DNA of 64,000 nt, from the NCBI RefSeq assembly GCF_024347495.1, contig NZ_AP025490.1, forward strand, positions 3,228,783 through 3,292,782, written 5' to 3'. This DNA is from Vibrio gallaecicus (GTDB lineage Bacteria; Pseudomonadota; Gammaproteobacteria; Enterobacterales; Vibrionaceae). Each line of letters begins with the position of its first letter. The stretch's first letter is position 1. A program made the translations under genes and the position numbers. Below, piece after piece: positions 1 through 15,955 of the stretch. The notes beneath the pieces were generated by a model. It did no database searches. It saw nothing but the letters and a program-made list of their open reading frames with translations, and had not been told where the DNA came from.

Positions 1-1589
<1,589 letters not shown>

Positions 1590-1672
1590 CTTGTTCCCTT
1601 CGCAGGTATTAGCCTGATCAGGTTCAACGGATCCCGTATTAACGGTCTCAGCCATATGGCACTCCGACAAGT
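1590..1672 (-). promoter_or_regulatory. TPP riboswitch (THI-box aptamer)
   Basis: The minus strand reads GTCGGAGTGCC, then GGCTGAGACC, then ACCTGATCAGG and TACCTGCGAAGGGAAC. These are the conserved segments of the thiamine pyrophosphate aptamer: the pyrimidine-sensing CUGAGA block and the pyrophosphate-sensing GCGAAGGGA block. It sits about 150 bases ahead of thiC in the same direction, the standard arrangement in gammaproteobacteria. Binding of TPP is expected to lower thiC expression. Confidence 0.96.
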
Positions 1673-1679
1673 GATATCG

Positions 1680-1708
1680 AGTATATAAAATCAACTTAGA
1701 TAAACCAA
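1680..1708 (-). promoter_or_regulatory. Putative thiC promoter
   Basis: On the minus strand TTGGTT (1703-1708) and TATACT (1680-1685) are separated by 17 bases, giving a sigma-70-type promoter. Transcription would begin just before the riboswitch aptamer. Each hexamer matches consensus at 4 or 5 of 6 positions. Confidence 0.5.
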
Positions 1709-1737
1709 GCGACCTGTTAGATTTGTTGTAACTAAAG

Positions 1738-2121
1738 TTAAGATTTAATTAAAAGCTGGAAGCCAATCCATGCTGCGGAGATACTTAATACGACATTAAG
1801 TAAAACATTCAGACCCATCTTAAAAAAAGCGCCCTGCTGCATCAGTAATACATTATCCATAGAGAAGGTTGAAAAGGTAGTTAATGCACCAAGGAAACCT
1901 AAACCGATAATCTGTCGCCACGGTTCTGTAGCAAGTAGCTCATTTTCAAATGCAGCGATTAATAACCCCATGATAAACGAGCCAATAACATTAACCGTTA
2001 AAGTTCCGTATGGAAAACCTCGCCCAAATAATGCGACGCAAAGTTCTGATATTAGATAGCGTGAGCATGCACCAAATGCACCACCCACAGCGATAAAGCC
2101 CAAAATTGATAATTGTCCCAT
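1738..2121 (-). CDS. crcB: Fluoride ion channel CrcB/Fluc
   Basis: Small dual-topology membrane protein that exports fluoride. The family hallmarks are visible: GGAFGACSRY near the N-terminus, the YGTLTVNVIGSF segment in the second membrane helix, and ALTTFSTFSMD around the channel break. Four hydrophobic segments fit the Fluc fold. I place the start at the ATG at 2119-2121 (127 residues), because GGGGGGAG lies just before it. The in-frame ATG 12 bases upstream has no ribosome binding site and would add MGGA. The gene lies upstream of thiC in the same direction with no apparent functional link, and I see no fluoride riboswitch ahead of it. Confidence 0.93.
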   Translation of the reverse strand: MGQLSILGFIAVGGAFGACSRYLISELCVALFGRGFPYGTLTVNVIGSFIMGLLIAAFENELLATEPWRQIIGLGFLGALTTFSTFSMDNVLLMQQGAFFKMGLNVLLNVVLSISAAWIGFQLLIKS

Positions 2122-2341
2122 AGCTCCCCCCATTAAATTACTTGCTACATTCTAGCTTTTAGCTAAATAAAATCGAGTAAACAACATAAGATTATTCAGA
2201 TAATTTAAAAAGTTACAGCTGTCACGTTAATCGTAGTTTCAGTAATAAGTAAGTTTCTTGATCAAGGAGTTGGATCCAGCTGGCGAGTAAAACGGAATGG
2301 ATGAGTATTAAGATAGGAATCAACTATTTTCTTCCATATAG

Positions 2342-2378
2342 AAAAAAAGCTCATACTGAAAAGTATGAGCTTTTTTAA
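2342..2378 (-). terminator. rRNA operon intrinsic terminator
   Basis: Just after the CCA end of tRNA-Trp the minus strand forms GCTCATACT-TTTC-AGTATGAGC followed by seven T. The stem is a perfect 9 bp with A/T tracts on both sides, so it could also stop transcription coming from the other direction. The 247 bases between it and crcB hold nothing else I can recognise. Confidence 0.9.
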
Positions 2379-2380
2379 TA

Positions 2381-2457
<77 letters not shown>

Positions 2458-2485
2458 AAAATTTTTCTAACATAAGTTAGATTCG

Positions 2486-2515
2486 AAAAAAGCCTTGCAT
2501 GTAGCAAGGCTTTTT
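2486..2515 (-). terminator. Terminator-like hairpin between tRNA-Asp and tRNA-Trp
   Basis: GCCTTGC and GCAAGGC form a perfect 7-bp stem with a 5-base loop, flanked by A6 on one side and T5 on the other. It has the form of an intrinsic terminator in both directions, yet lies inside the rRNA operon between its two distal tRNAs. It could limit tRNA-Trp output, be overridden by rRNA antitermination, or be an RNA processing signal. Confidence 0.6.
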
Positions 2516-2524
2516 CCTAAATAG

Positions 2525-2601
2525 TGGCGGAGTGGACGGGACTCGAACCCGCGACCCCCGGCGTGACAGGCCGGTATTCTAACCAACTGAACTACCACTC
2601 C
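2525..2601 (-). tRNA. tRNA-Asp (anticodon GTC)
   Basis: The minus-strand cloverleaf begins GGAGTGG and ends CCACTCC-G-CCA. The anticodon loop is CCTGTCACG with GTC, and the T loop is TTCGAGT. It is 77 bases long with CCA encoded. It lies between 5S rRNA and tRNA-Trp at the distal end of the rRNA operon. Confidence 0.97.
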
Positions 2602-2668
2602 GCAGTGGTCAACTCACTAAGTGAGCGTCCATATCTCCAGGTTGGTCAACCTAAAGATTATAATTTAA

Positions 2669-2787
2669 AGCCTGGCGATGTCCTACTCTCACATGGGGAA
2701 GCCCCACACTACCATCGGCGCTATTGTGTTTCACTTCTGAGTTCGGCATGGGATCAGGTGGGTCCACAATGCTATGGTCGCCAAGCA
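2669..2787 (-). rRNA. rrf: 5S ribosomal RNA
   Basis: The minus strand starts near TTGCTTGGCGACCATAGC and ends near GACATCGCCAGGC, so the two ends pair as in 5S rRNA. Internal conserved blocks such as CCGAACTCAGAAGTGAAAC are present. About 119 bases, the usual size. It lies 125 bases after the 23S gene. Confidence 0.97.
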
Positions 2788-2912
2788 AATTTTGCTTTTA
2801 CTTCCAGTTTTAAAAACTGAAGGCAAAATAATCTGGAAAGCTGTTTTTGTTCTCTTCAAACTCATTCAAGGTCTGGTATTTCTATGAGTCCACAAAACCC
2901 CTTGGGTGTTGT

Positions 2913-5806
<2,894 letters not shown>

Positions 5807-6172
5807 ATACAACCCGAAAGGGTCTTGTGTATGGCAACTAACCAAGGTTTTGGTTGTCATCAAGAAGGGTTAATTCTTGATAACTGTTTGCCGGACTCAA
5901 TTGTGAATCAAACTAGGTTTGATTCGAATACAAGACACTTGAATGTGTTTGTTGTGTTTATCTAGTTAAAGATAAACATTGAGAACTTTTAAATTTGATT
6001 GAATTACTCGTAAGTAATCAATCAGTCAGCTTTCCAAATTGTTAAAGAGCATGAGACTTTAAGAACCAGTGTTCTAAAATTCACATTTTCTAAAGACTCT
6101 CAGAATCAAACATACCAACCAACGACAAATGAAGTGGTTTGGATATGAATATAACCAAGAATATTTAGAGAA
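5807..6172 (-). other. 16S-23S spacer, 23S-proximal part
   Basis: This 366-base stretch holds no gene. Next to the 23S gene it contains several hairpins: CCATACA...TGTATGG enclosing CCC-GAAA-GGG (near 5804-5836), AACCAA-GGTT-TTGGTT (near 5842-5857), and ATCAAGAA...TTCTTGAT (near 5859-5881). These are probably part of the RNase III processing stem and spacer folding. A boxA antitermination element lies at 6036-6051. Confidence 0.7.
6036..6051 (-). promoter_or_regulatory. Spacer boxA antitermination site
   Basis: The minus strand reads TGCTCTTTAACAATTT, identical to the boxA sequence of enterobacterial rRNA operons, which binds NusB-NusE. It lies between tRNA-Val and the 23S gene, the normal place for the second boxA of an rrn operon. 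Confidence 0.85.
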
Positions 6173-6248
6173 TGGTGGGCGATACCGGGCTCGAACCAGT
6201 GACCCCCTGCTTGTAAGGCAGGTGCTCTCCCAACTGAGCTAATCGCCC
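6173..6248 (-). tRNA. tRNA-Val (anticodon TAC)
   Basis: 76-base minus-strand cloverleaf from GGGCGATTAGCTCAG to CGCCCACCA. The anticodon arm is CCTGCCTTACAAGCAGG with TAC, and CCA is encoded. It is the third tRNA of the 16S-23S spacer in transcription order. Confidence 0.97.
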
Positions 6249-6280
6249 ACGATAGTTTTAATTCCTTCGCGGAGAAAGAA

Positions 6281-6356
6281 TGGTGGGTCGTGCAGGATTC
6301 GAACCTGCGACCAATTGATTAAAAGTCAACTGCTCTACCAACTGAGCTAACGACCC
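6281..6356 (-). tRNA. tRNA-Lys (anticodon TTT)
   Basis: 76-base minus-strand cloverleaf from GGGTCGTTAGCTCAG to ACGACCCACCA. The anticodon loop is GACTTTTAATC with TTT, and CCA is encoded. It is the second of three spacer tRNAs. Confidence 0.97.
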
Positions 6357-6358
6357 AA

Positions 6359-6434
6359 TGGTATCCCGTAGGGGAGTCGAACCCCTGTTACCGCCGTGAA
6401 AGGGCGGTGTCCTAGGCCTCTAGACGAACGGGAC
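6359..6434 (-). tRNA. tRNA-Glu (anticodon TTC)
   Basis: 76-base minus-strand cloverleaf from GTCCCGTTCGTCTAGAGG to CGGGATACCA. The anticodon loop is CCCTTTCACGG with TTC, and CCA is encoded. It is the first tRNA after 16S, only two bases from tRNA-Lys. Confidence 0.97.
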
Positions 6435-6525
6435 ACTGGATATTGAAGAACTTGGGAGTTCTTCGTCTCTTTTACTTTTTAAACCTAATCAATCTGTGTG
6501 GGTACTCATCAACGATATCTTCGTA

Positions 6526-8080
<1,555 letters not shown>

Positions 8081-8328
8081 AAGATTTTGTCGGCTCAATG
8101 AATACTGACTTCAAAACTAATATTTACCGAAGTAAACATGTAATTCTAAAGCTATTACCATTCCAACAGAATGGTAATGAATTGACTGTGCCAAAATTAA
8201 GTAAACTTAATTTTGTATTGGTCACTCAGTTCATTGAAACCAAATTGATTTCCGAAGAAATCTTGCTTTGCTAATGCAAAACAAATTTTGATATTCATCA
8301 ACGAGTGCCCACACAGATTGATAGGTTT
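8081..8328 (-). other. Pre-16S rRNA leader with five local hairpins
   Basis: No gene lies here. On the minus strand the leader can form GCAAA-type (8267-8280), GATTTC-TTCG-GAAATC (8247-8262), CAAAATTAAG-TTTA-CTTAATTTTG (8192-8215), ATTACCATTC-TGTTG-GAATGGTAAT (8154-8178) and TTTAC-TTCG-GTAAA (8122-8135). Two of these have the unusually stable C(UUCG)G loop. They may guide leader folding and 16S maturation. Confidence 0.6.
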
Positions 8329-8343
8329 AAATTGTTAAAGAGC
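8329..8343 (-). promoter_or_regulatory. Leader boxA antitermination site
   Basis: The minus strand reads GCTCTTTAACAATTT, the rrn boxA consensus. It follows promoter P2 and a boxB-like hairpin, the usual order for the Nus-dependent antitermination complex. Confidence 0.88.
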
Positions 8344-8352
8344 TTTTCCTTT

Positions 8353-8367
8353 TTGAGCTTCGCTCAA
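8353..8367 (-). promoter_or_regulatory. boxB-like hairpin of the rrn leader
   Basis: TTGAGC-GAA-GCTCAA on the minus strand is a perfect 6-bp stem with a 3-base loop. It lies 9 bases before boxA and just after the P2 start region. This matches the position of boxB in bacterial rRNA leaders. Confidence 0.6.
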
Positions 8368-8378
8368 ATCGGACGGTC

Positions 8379-8406
8379 ATTTTAGCTATTTAAGTTTTAG
8401 TGTCAA
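8379..8406 (-). promoter_or_regulatory. rRNA operon promoter P2
   Basis: TTGACA (8401-8406) and TAAAAT (8379-8384) on the minus strand are 16 bases apart, a consensus -35 and a good -10. It is about 127 bases downstream of P1, the usual P1-P2 spacing of rrn operons. Confidence 0.85.
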
Positions 8407-8500
8407 CCACTTTTTTCAAAACTCTTTCAAGCGCTTGGCTTGGCTAATTTGACTGGTTAATTCGTTCTGGTTTCCTAAGAAGCCTTCCCGTTTCAACGAG

Positions 8501-8533
8501 GTCGCATTATAGAGATTGCGATCACATTGGCAA
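8501..8533 (-). promoter_or_regulatory. rRNA operon promoter P1
   Basis: On the minus strand TTGCCA (8528-8533), 16 bases, then a perfect TATAAT (8506-8511), followed by a GC-rich GCGACC discriminator typical of stringently controlled promoters. Upstream (8534-8585) the strand is rich in A tracts, like an UP element for the RNA polymerase alpha subunit. Confidence 0.9.
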
Positions 8534-8653
8534 GTTCTTTTTGAAGTTTTTCTTACTTTTTTGATTGTTCGAGCATTTTTTGTTCAAAACATCCCATTTT
8601 CACTAGTATTCCTCTTAATTAAGGGCTTATGGTGCCTATATAAAGGAGGATTT

Positions 8654-9199
8654 ATGAGTTCAATACGCAGTTATAAAGGAATATCACCTCAAATAGGGCA
8701 AGCTGTCTATATAGATACAAGTTCTGTACTGGTTGGTGATATCAAAGTCGGTGACGATTCGAGTGTATGGCCTTTAGTTGCAGCCCGAGGGGATGTGAAC
8801 CATATCCATATTGGTGATAGAACTAACATTCAAGATGGCAGTGTATTACATGTTACCCATAAGAATGCTGAAAACCCTGAGGGTTATCCTCTATTAATAG
8901 GTAATGATGTCACTATTGGACATAAAGTAATGCTGCATGGCTGCACTATCGAGGATCGCGTTTTAGTTGGCATGGGTGCCATTGTACTTGATGGTGTCGT
9001 TATTAAAGAAGAAGTAATGATTGGTGCTGGTAGCTTGGTACCGCCTAATAAGGTACTTGAAAGCGGTTATCTGTATGTAGGAAGCCCTGTAAAACAAGCA
9101 CGCCCATTAAATGATAAAGAGCGTGCCTTTTTACAGAAATCAGCTGACAACTATGTTCAGAATAAAAACGACTATCTAGACTCTGTACTTCCAGTCTAA
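8654..9199 (+). CDS. yrdA: Gamma-class carbonic anhydrase-like protein YrdA
   Basis: Left-handed beta-helix protein of the gamma carbonic anhydrase family, 181 residues. Hexapeptide-repeat turns run through most of the chain. The family's RGD is at 45-47, and the metal-binding histidines are likely among H66, H69, H90 and H95 (LHVTH and GHKVMLHG). Physiological activity of this subfamily is often unclear, so a role in CO2 hydration is family knowledge only. The start ATG has AAAGGAGGA upstream; the reading frame extends 46 codons further but runs into the rRNA promoter region. It is convergent with yrdB, and the two stop codons overlap. Confidence 0.92.
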   Translation: MSSIRSYKGISPQIGQAVYIDTSSVLVGDIKVGDDSSVWPLVAARGDVNHIHIGDRTNIQDGSVLHVTHKNAENPEGYPLLIGNDVTIGHKVMLHGCTIEDRVLVGMGAIVLDGVVIKEEVMIGAGSLVPPNKVLESGYLYVGSPVKQARPLNDKERAFLQKSADNYVQNKNDYLDSVLPV

Positions 9200-9465
9200 A
9201 GCACCTTGATCTGAATCCGATTAGAGGAGTCATACTCCTCTTCTTCTATGAGTTCTTCCACCAGCTCTTCAATATCAAAACGTAGCTCTGAAAAGATAAC
9301 TAAAGCTTGTTCTCCACCTTCTACCCCTTTACCAGCCAATTGTGATAATTCTTCAATAGCCATGACACATTCAATCAGAGCGCCTGACTGTTGTGCAGGG
9401 AAGATAATAGATTGACTCGCTTCATCCCAATCTTGAATATCTGGAAATAGGATTGATTGATTCAC
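9196..9465 (-). CDS. yrdB: DUF1488 family protein YrdB
   Basis: 89-residue acidic protein of unknown function, recognised as the DUF1488/YrdB family from the N-terminal MNQSILFPD..DWDE pattern and its position directly after aroE, as in enterobacteria. The C-terminal half is very acidic (an EELVEELIEEEE stretch near residue 70). Three bases separate it from aroE, so the two are probably co-transcribed. Its last codons overlap the stop of the convergent yrdA. A hairpin GAGGAGT-CAT-ACTCCTC at 9224-9240 inside it could serve as the yrdA terminator. Confidence 0.88.
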   Translation of the reverse strand: MNQSILFPDIQDWDEASQSIIFPAQQSGALIECVMAIEELSQLAGKGVEGGEQALVIFSELRFDIEELVEELIEEEEYDSSNRIQIKVL

Positions 9466-9468
9466 CTT

Positions 9469-10299
9469 TTATACCTCTAAATTTTTACGTAGTTCTCTTA
9501 ATACCTGTTTAGAACCAGGGCGTAACCCTCGCCATAGCATAAAGCTTTCCGCAGCTTGACCTACTAACATGCCTAATCCGTCATAAGCAGCATGAACTCC
9601 ATTATCTAGAGCCCATTGATTGAATACCGTATTTCCAGATCCGTAGACCATGTCATAGACGACACTATTGGTATTAAAAATCACATCCGAAACTTCAGGA
9701 AGCTGACCACTTAGACCAGACGAAGTAGAGTTAATAATCACATCAAACCCTTCATTAACATCACTTAACCCCACCCCCTTGATGTTTCCATACGAAAAAA
9801 ACATTTCAGCCAATAGTTCTGCCTTTGAACGGGTTCGGTTAGCGACCACCAATTGTTGCGGTTTTTGGTCAAGAAGAGGTTGAATTACACCTCGCGCAGC
9901 GCCACCAGCGCCAAGCAAAAGAATACGAGCTCCTTCTAACACCACTTTCTGCTGAAGAAGGTCTTGAACTAAACCCTCGCCATCAGTGTTATCACCGATG
10001 ATTTCTCCATCATCTAACTTCTTAAGTGTGTTTACGGCACCCGCTAGTTCAGCCCTTTCAGTCAGGCGGTTAGCGAACTGATACGCATCTTCTTTAAAAG
10101 GCGCAGTGACGTTACACCCCCTACCACCGTCATTAAAAAAAGCTTTAGCAGCAGCGATAAATTGGCCACTATCTGGCTGTAATGCAGTGTAGGTAAGTTG
10201 CTGATTGGTTTGACGGGCAAACAAGGTATGAATAAAAGGCGATTTGCTTTGCACAATGGGGTTGCCGAAAACGGCATAACGATCTACTTGCTGTGTCAT
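9469..10299 (-). CDS. aroE: Shikimate dehydrogenase AroE (NADP+)
   Basis: Reduces 3-dehydroshikimate to shikimate in the aromatic amino-acid pathway. 276 residues, normal for the family. The substrate-binding SKS is at 18-20, NVTAPFK with catalytic Lys69 at 63-69, and NTDG with the partner aspartate at 104-107. The nucleotide-binding GAGGAAR follows from 130, and the NRTRSK motif at 154-159 signals NADP preference. It lies between hemF and yrdB on the same strand. A terminator hairpin separates it from hemF, so it may have its own promoter. Confidence 0.97.
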   Translation of the reverse strand: MTQQVDRYAVFGNPIVQSKSPFIHTLFARQTNQQLTYTALQPDSGQFIAAAKAFFNDGGRGCNVTAPFKEDAYQFANRLTERAELAGAVNTLKKLDDGEIIGDNTDGEGLVQDLLQQKVVLEGARILLLGAGGAARGVIQPLLDQKPQQLVVANRTRSKAELLAEMFFSYGNIKGVGLSDVNEGFDVIINSTSSGLSGQLPEVSDVIFNTNSVVYDMVYGSGNTVFNQWALDNGVHAAYDGLGMLVGQAAESFMLWRGLRPGSKQVLRELRKNLEV

Positions 10300-10315
10300 A
10301 TCCTTACCTAACAGA

Positions 10316-10346
10316 AATAAAAAAGGTCATCTATACAGATGACCCT
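10316..10346 (-). terminator. hemF intrinsic terminator
   Basis: The minus strand reads GGTCATCT-GTAT-AGATGACC followed by six T, a perfect 8-bp stem. It lies between the hemF stop and the aroE start. Confidence 0.82.
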
Positions 10347-10373
10347 ATCACTATCCCAATAAGGAAGGAAGAA

Positions 10374-11880
<1,507 letters not shown>

Positions 11881-11975
11881 TAATTCAGTTATCGAACTCG
11901 GTAAGTGTACAAATTATCATTCACTGTGACTAAAGCTATTTGTTTATAAAATGTATCAATTAACAACTCAGACTG

Positions 11976-11991
11976 ACGCAAACGTTTTCCT
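11976..11991 (+). promoter_or_regulatory. PurR operator of purEK
   Basis: ACGCAAACGTTTTCCT matches the E. coli PurR consensus ACGCAAACGTTTTCGT at 15 of 16 positions. It overlaps the expected -35 region of the purE promoter, so a PurR-hypoxanthine complex would block RNA polymerase. Site identity is from sequence; binding is inferred. Confidence 0.88.
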
Positions 11992-12013
11992 TAAGCCATT
12001 TTACCCGTATAAT
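11985..12013 (+). promoter_or_regulatory. purEK promoter
   Basis: A perfect -10 TATAAT stands at 12008-12013. The -35 position 17 bases upstream is a poor TTTTCC inside the PurR box. The purE start lies about 50 bases further on, preceded by GAAGGAG. Confidence 0.65.
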
Positions 12014-12063
12014 GCGCGCAAAATATCTAATCACTAATTAAATCGTACCTGAAGGAGTTTGAG

Positions 12064-12549
12064 ATGACTGTCGGTATTATCATGGGTTCTAAATCTGATT
12101 GGCCAACAATGAAGCTAGCTGCAGAAATGTTGGATCAGTTTGGCGTGGCGTACGAAACAAAAGTGGTTTCTGCTCACCGCACACCTCAATTGCTTGCTGA
12201 CTACGCAACCAGTGCGAAAGAGCGTGGTATTAAAGTAATTATTGCAGGAGCGGGCGGGGCTGCACATCTTCCAGGTATGGCTGCAGCTTTCACAAGCGTA
12301 CCTGTTTTGGGTGTTCCTGTTCAGTCTAAAGCACTAAAAGGCATGGACTCTCTGCTTTCTATCGTACAAATGCCAAAAGGTATCGCTGTAGGTACTTTGG
12401 CTATCGGTGAAGCTGGCGCTGCCAATGCTGGCATCCTAGCCGCTCAAATCATTGGTACACACAATGAAGAAATAATGGCGAAAGTAGAAGCGTTCCGCTC
12501 TGAGCAAACAGAAACGGTTCTTGCTAATCCAAACCCTGCAGAGGACTAA
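12064..12549 (+). CDS. purE: N5-carboxyaminoimidazole ribonucleotide mutase PurE
   Basis: Converts N5-CAIR to CAIR in purine synthesis, working with PurK. 161 residues, class I PurE size. GSKSD (8-12), SAHRTP with the catalytic histidine (36-41) and [12 protein letters not shown] (from 61) are all present. The ribosome binding site is GAAGGAGTTTGAG. It lies 5 bases ahead of purK in an operon controlled by the upstream PurR box. Confidence 0.98.
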   Translation: MTVGIIMGSKSDWPTMKLAAEMLDQFGVAYETKVVSAHRTPQLLADYATSAKERGIKVIIAGAGGAAHLPGMAAAFTSVPVLGVPVQSKALKGMDSLLSIVQMPKGIAVGTLAIGEAGAANAGILAAQIIGTHNEEIMAKVEAFRSEQTETVLANPNPAED

Positions 12550-12554
12550 TTCCC

Positions 12555-13685
12555 ATGCATGTTCTTGTGTTAGGCGCGGGCCAACTTGCTCGCATGATGT
12601 CCCTAGCGGGGGCACCACTGAATATTGAAATTTCTGCTTTTGATATCGGCAGCAAAAATATTGTTCACCCATTAACGCAAGCGATTCTAGGCAATGGTTT
12701 AGAAAATGCGATTGAGCGTGCGGACGTCATTACTGCCGAGTTCGAACATATCCCTCACGATGTACTTGAGGTATGTGAGCGCAGCGGTAAGTTCTTACCG
12801 ACAACAGAAGCAATCAAAGCCGGCGGTGACCGTCGCCTTGAAAAAGCCCTGTTAGACGAAGCAAGCGTGAAAAATGCTAAGTACTACGTGATTAACTCTC
12901 GCGAAAACTTTGACGCTGCGATCGCTCACGTTGGCTTACCAATGGTATTGAAGAGCACACTTGGTGGCTACGACGGCAAAGGTCAATGGCGCTTGAAGAC
13001 ATTAAACAATGTTGACGCAACTTGGACAGAAATGGCTGAGTGCATTGCCGCAACAGACAACCAAGCGATTGTAGCTGAAGAGTTCGTTCCATTTGACCGT
13101 GAAGTATCACTGGTTGGTGCTCGTGGCGCTAATGGCGAGATTCAAGTGTACCCATTGGCTGAAAATGTTCACACCGATGGCGTGTTGAGCTTATCGACAG
13201 CGATTGATGACATTGAACTGCAAGAGCAAGCGAAAACCATGTTCACCGCCATTGCAGAACGCTTAGATTACGTTGGCGTACTAGCACTTGAGTTCTTTGA
13301 TGTTCAAGGTTCACTGCTGGTTAACGAGATTGCACCACGTGTTCATAACTCTGGCCACTGGACGCAACAAGGCGCTGAGACTTGTCAGTTTGAAAACCAT
13401 CTACGTGCCGTATGTGGAATGCCACTAGGTAGCACTAAGCTGGTTCGCCCAACCGCAATGATCAACATCCTTGGCGAAGATACTCTACCTGAAGAGATTT
13501 TGGCTCAAGGTGGTTGTCATGTTCATTGGTATGGCAAAGAGAAGCGCGCAGGCCGTAAGATGGGCCACATAAACGTGAGTGCTGACTACAATGCAGAGCT
13601 GCAAAGAGCGTTATGCTCTCTGGCAGACATTCTCGACAGACAAGCCTACCCTGCTGTGCATGAATTTGCAGAGAAGATGAAGTAA
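12555..13685 (+). CDS. purK: N5-carboxyaminoimidazole ribonucleotide synthase PurK
   Basis: ATP-grasp enzyme that carboxylates AIR to N5-CAIR; the product goes to PurE. 376 residues. The N-terminal GAGQLARMM (7-15), the ATP-grasp Lys-containing [14 protein letters not shown] segment (near 132) and the metal-binding [23 protein letters not shown] segment (near 245-270) identify it. It is the second gene of the purEK operon and ends before a bidirectional terminator shared with yrdD. Confidence 0.98.
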   Translation: MHVLVLGAGQLARMMSLAGAPLNIEISAFDIGSKNIVHPLTQAILGNGLENAIERADVITAEFEHIPHDVLEVCERSGKFLPTTEAIKAGGDRRLEKALLDEASVKNAKYYVINSRENFDAAIAHVGLPMVLKSTLGGYDGKGQWRLKTLNNVDATWTEMAECIAATDNQAIVAEEFVPFDREVSLVGARGANGEIQVYPLAENVHTDGVLSLSTAIDDIELQEQAKTMFTAIAERLDYVGVLALEFFDVQGSLLVNEIAPRVHNSGHWTQQGAETCQFENHLRAVCGMPLGSTKLVRPTAMINILGEDTLPEEILAQGGCHVHWYGKEKRAGRKMGHINVSADYNAELQRALCSLADILDRQAYPAVHEFAEKMK

Positions 13686-13705
13686 ATTTACATCGTCGAC
13701 TTGAT

Positions 13706-13740
13706 ATAAAAACGGCGCTCATTGAGCGCCGTTTTTATAT
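13706..13740 (+). terminator. Bidirectional terminator between purK and yrdD
   Basis: AACGGCGCTC-ATT-GAGCGCCGTT forms a perfect 10-bp stem with A-rich and T-rich flanks on its two sides. It can terminate purEK reading rightward and yrdD reading leftward. Confidence 0.93.
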
Positions 13741-13772
13741 TTCTGATCATTCGCTTACTGTGATTTATATTA

Positions 13773-14342
13773 CTACTGAGATTGAATATGATGACACTTG
13801 CGATCAGCACATTGCTTCTTGGTACCATTGGCTGTTTTCTTCTCAAGTAACAACGGGAACTGACACTCTTCACAACGACCTATAATGGGTGGCTGATTAA
13901 CTGCGAACTTACACTTAGGGTAGTTATCACAAGCATAGAAGGTTTTGCCATAGCGAGATTTACGCTCAACCAAGTGGCCTCGTCCACATTCAGGACAACC
14001 AACCAAAGGCTTTTCTTCAATCTGCTCTTTAGGCTGATCTAACGACTCAATATGATGGCATTCAGGGTAATTACTGCACCCGATGAACATCCCAAATCGT
14101 CCTTGCCTTAATACCAACTCATTCTGGCATTCAGGACATGGGACTCCAAGTTCCTTAACCACATGACCATCATTTTGATGTAATGGTTTGATGTAATCAC
14201 AACTTGGGTAAAGCTTACAGCCTAAAAACGGACCGTGCTTACCATGGCGAAGCTGAAGCTCTCCACCACATTGAGGGCATGGATCATGCTCTAATGCATG
14301 TTCATGTGCTGAAAAAAGTTGGTTATCAATCTTACTGCTCAT
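13773..14342 (-). CDS. yrdD: Topoisomerase I-type zinc-ribbon protein YrdD
   Basis: 189 residues made of four zinc ribbons like those at the C-terminus of DNA topoisomerase I, with no topoisomerase catalytic domain. Cysteine pairs fall at C22/C25-C42/C48, C69/C72-C89/C95, C116/C119-C138/C144 and C157/C160-C178/C183. Nucleic-acid binding is likely, but the cellular role is not established. It is the last gene of a LysM-dprA-smg-yrdD series on the minus strand and ends at the terminator shared with purK. Confidence 0.9.
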   Translation of the reverse strand: MSSKIDNQLFSAHEHALEHDPCPQCGGELQLRHGKHGPFLGCKLYPSCDYIKPLHQNDGHVVKELGVPCPECQNELVLRQGRFGMFIGCSNYPECHHIESLDQPKEQIEEKPLVGCPECGRGHLVERKSRYGKTFYACDNYPKCKFAVNQPPIIGRCEECQFPLLLEKKTANGTKKQCADRKCHHIQSQ

Positions 14343-14354
14343 CTTACGCCTGTA

Positions 14355-14831
14355 TTAATGCAAGATACCTTGCTCTTTGGTGTACAGCAGCTCTTCCATT
14401 TGCGTATACGCACTTTCATTACCAGGCACATTAAACAGTACCATTAAAATAATCCACTTCAGATCATCCAGCTCAAATTCGTTTGTTTCCAAACCCATTA
14501 CGCGATCAATCACCATCTCGCGAATTTCGGTCGTTAATACGTTGATCTGCTCTAGGAATAATAAAAACCCACGACATTCCAAATTAATTCGAGACACTTC
14601 TTTCTCGGTGTAAACTCGCATCGATGTTGTCGAACATGTCGCGATTGCTGCTTGGTTATCTGTTTCTTGCAATGCAGCAAGCTCTTCTAACCAATGGAGA
14701 GCTTTGTATATATCACTTTGATTAAAACCAGCTCGAAGCAATTCATCTTCCAGCTCATCTTGATCCACTTGCAATTCAGAATCGCTATGGATGTAGGTTT
14801 CAAACAAGTACATCAGTATGTCCATCATCAT
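14355..14831 (-). CDS. smg: Smg family protein (DUF494)
   Basis: 158-residue acidic, mainly helical protein. It is identified by the N-terminal [15 protein letters not shown], the ending [16 protein letters not shown], and its position between dprA and yrdD, as in E. coli. The molecular function is unknown. Three successive ATG codons lie at the start; GGGGAGAG upstream is best spaced for the first, at 14831. It begins two bases after the dprA stop, so the two genes are probably translated from one mRNA. Confidence 0.9.
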   Translation of the reverse strand: MMMDILMYLFETYIHSDSELQVDQDELEDELLRAGFNQSDIYKALHWLEELAALQETDNQAAIATCSTTSMRVYTEKEVSRINLECRGFLLFLEQINVLTTEIREMVIDRVMGLETNEFELDDLKWIILMVLFNVPGNESAYTQMEELLYTKEQGILH

Positions 14832-14833
14832 AG

Positions 14834-15955
14834 CTAGTCTCTCCCCTTTCGAATATAGCCACCAGAAACTGCAACAACATGCCCAAGGAGTTCAAGCTCC
14901 AAAAGCTGCATCATGACTTCATGCACAGGTATATGGGTTCTCTGTGCCAAAATATCAACGGGTGTCGCTTCTATTCCTACGTTAGCTAACAGCTGTGGAA
15001 ATGGCAATTGTTCATTTTGACTGACTGTTAAGGAAGGTTCTTGAGTTGGAAACAAGCTGGGCTGCTGTTCTATTGACCAATGTAGTAGGCTTTCTAATTC
15101 GAATAAAACATCGTGAGCACTTTGAACTAGGCAAGCACCTGCTTTTATTAAACTATTTCCGCCTCGACTAGTAGGAGTGTGGATAGAGCCAGGAAGCGCG
15201 AAGACTTCTCTGTCTTGCTCCAATGCATACCGAGCTGTGATAAGCGAACCACTCTTTTCAGCCGCCTCAACCACTAACGTACCTAAAGACAAGCCACTAA
15301 TAATACGGTTACGGCGAGGGAAATGTTCAGGTCGAGGTTTAGCGTGAGGACGAAATTCAGAAATTAAAGCACCACTTTCTACAATTCTCTCGGCCAAACT
15401 CCGATGCCTTGCGGGGTAAATAGACTCTAGACCAGAACCTAAAACCGCGAAAGTTTCTCCTCCCGCCTTTAAAGCTCCATCATGCGCATAGCCATCAATG
15501 CCTAACGCTAACCCGCTAGTCACTATCAACCCTTTTTTCACAAACTCCTGAGCAAATAACTTCGCAGTATTAAGACCTTCTAAAGTGGCATTTCTACTAC
15601 CGACCATAGCTATTTGAGGTTCAATTAATTTATCAGCCTGCCCTTTTACAAATAGTACGCTCGGCGCAGAGGCAATATTTGCTAACTGTTTCGGATAAAG
15701 GGAACAAGACGAAGTAATTATATGATGGTTTGAATGCTTATTTAACCAAGCAAGGCAATCATCCACTTCTTTAGGTGCTTTTTCAAAAAGGTAAGAAACT
15801 TGCTTAGGTGATAAGCCAAAAGCTTGAAGCTGTTGCGAGGAAGATTGAACAATATTTAAAGGCGAGTCAAATGCCAGCAGGCGGGAAAGTCGCTTCCCGC
15901 CGAGTTGAGGAATGAAGCTAAGAGTTAGCCAAGCAGAAAGCTCCTGCTCATTCAC
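14834..15955 (-). CDS. dprA: DNA-processing protein DprA (Smf)
   Basis: Binds incoming single-stranded DNA during natural transformation and loads RecA. 373 residues. The Rossmann-like core shows VGSRNAT (118-124), [15 protein letters not shown] (147-161) and [12 protein letters not shown] (212-223). A small helical N-terminal domain and a C-terminal winged helix (about 310-365) complete the usual three-domain layout. Its start overlaps the stop of the LysM gene by 4 bases, and smg follows closely. It is intact, consistent with competence in this family. Confidence 0.96.
   Translation of the reverse strand: MNEQELSAWLTLSFIPQLGGKRLSRLLAFDSPLNIVQSSSQQLQAFGLSPKQVSYLFEKAPKEVDDCLAWLNKHSNHHIITSSCSLYPKQLANIASAPSVLFVKGQADKLIEPQIAMVGSRNATLEGLNTAKLFAQEFVKKGLIVTSGLALGIDGYAHDGALKAGGETFAVLGSGLESIYPARHRSLAERIVESGALISEFRPHAKPRPEHFPRRNRIISGLSLGTLVVEAAEKSGSLITARYALEQDREVFALPGSIHTPTSRGGNSLIKAGACLVQSAHDVLFELESLLHWSIEQQPSLFPTQEPSLTVSQNEQLPFPQLLANVGIEATPVDILAQRTHIPVHEVMMQLLELELLGHVVAVSGGYIRKGRD

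Noticed and set aside
8516..8653. 46-codon N-terminal extension of yrdA
   Set aside because: It overlaps the rRNA P1 promoter and its A-rich upstream region, has no family similarity, and a strong binding site precedes ATG 8654.
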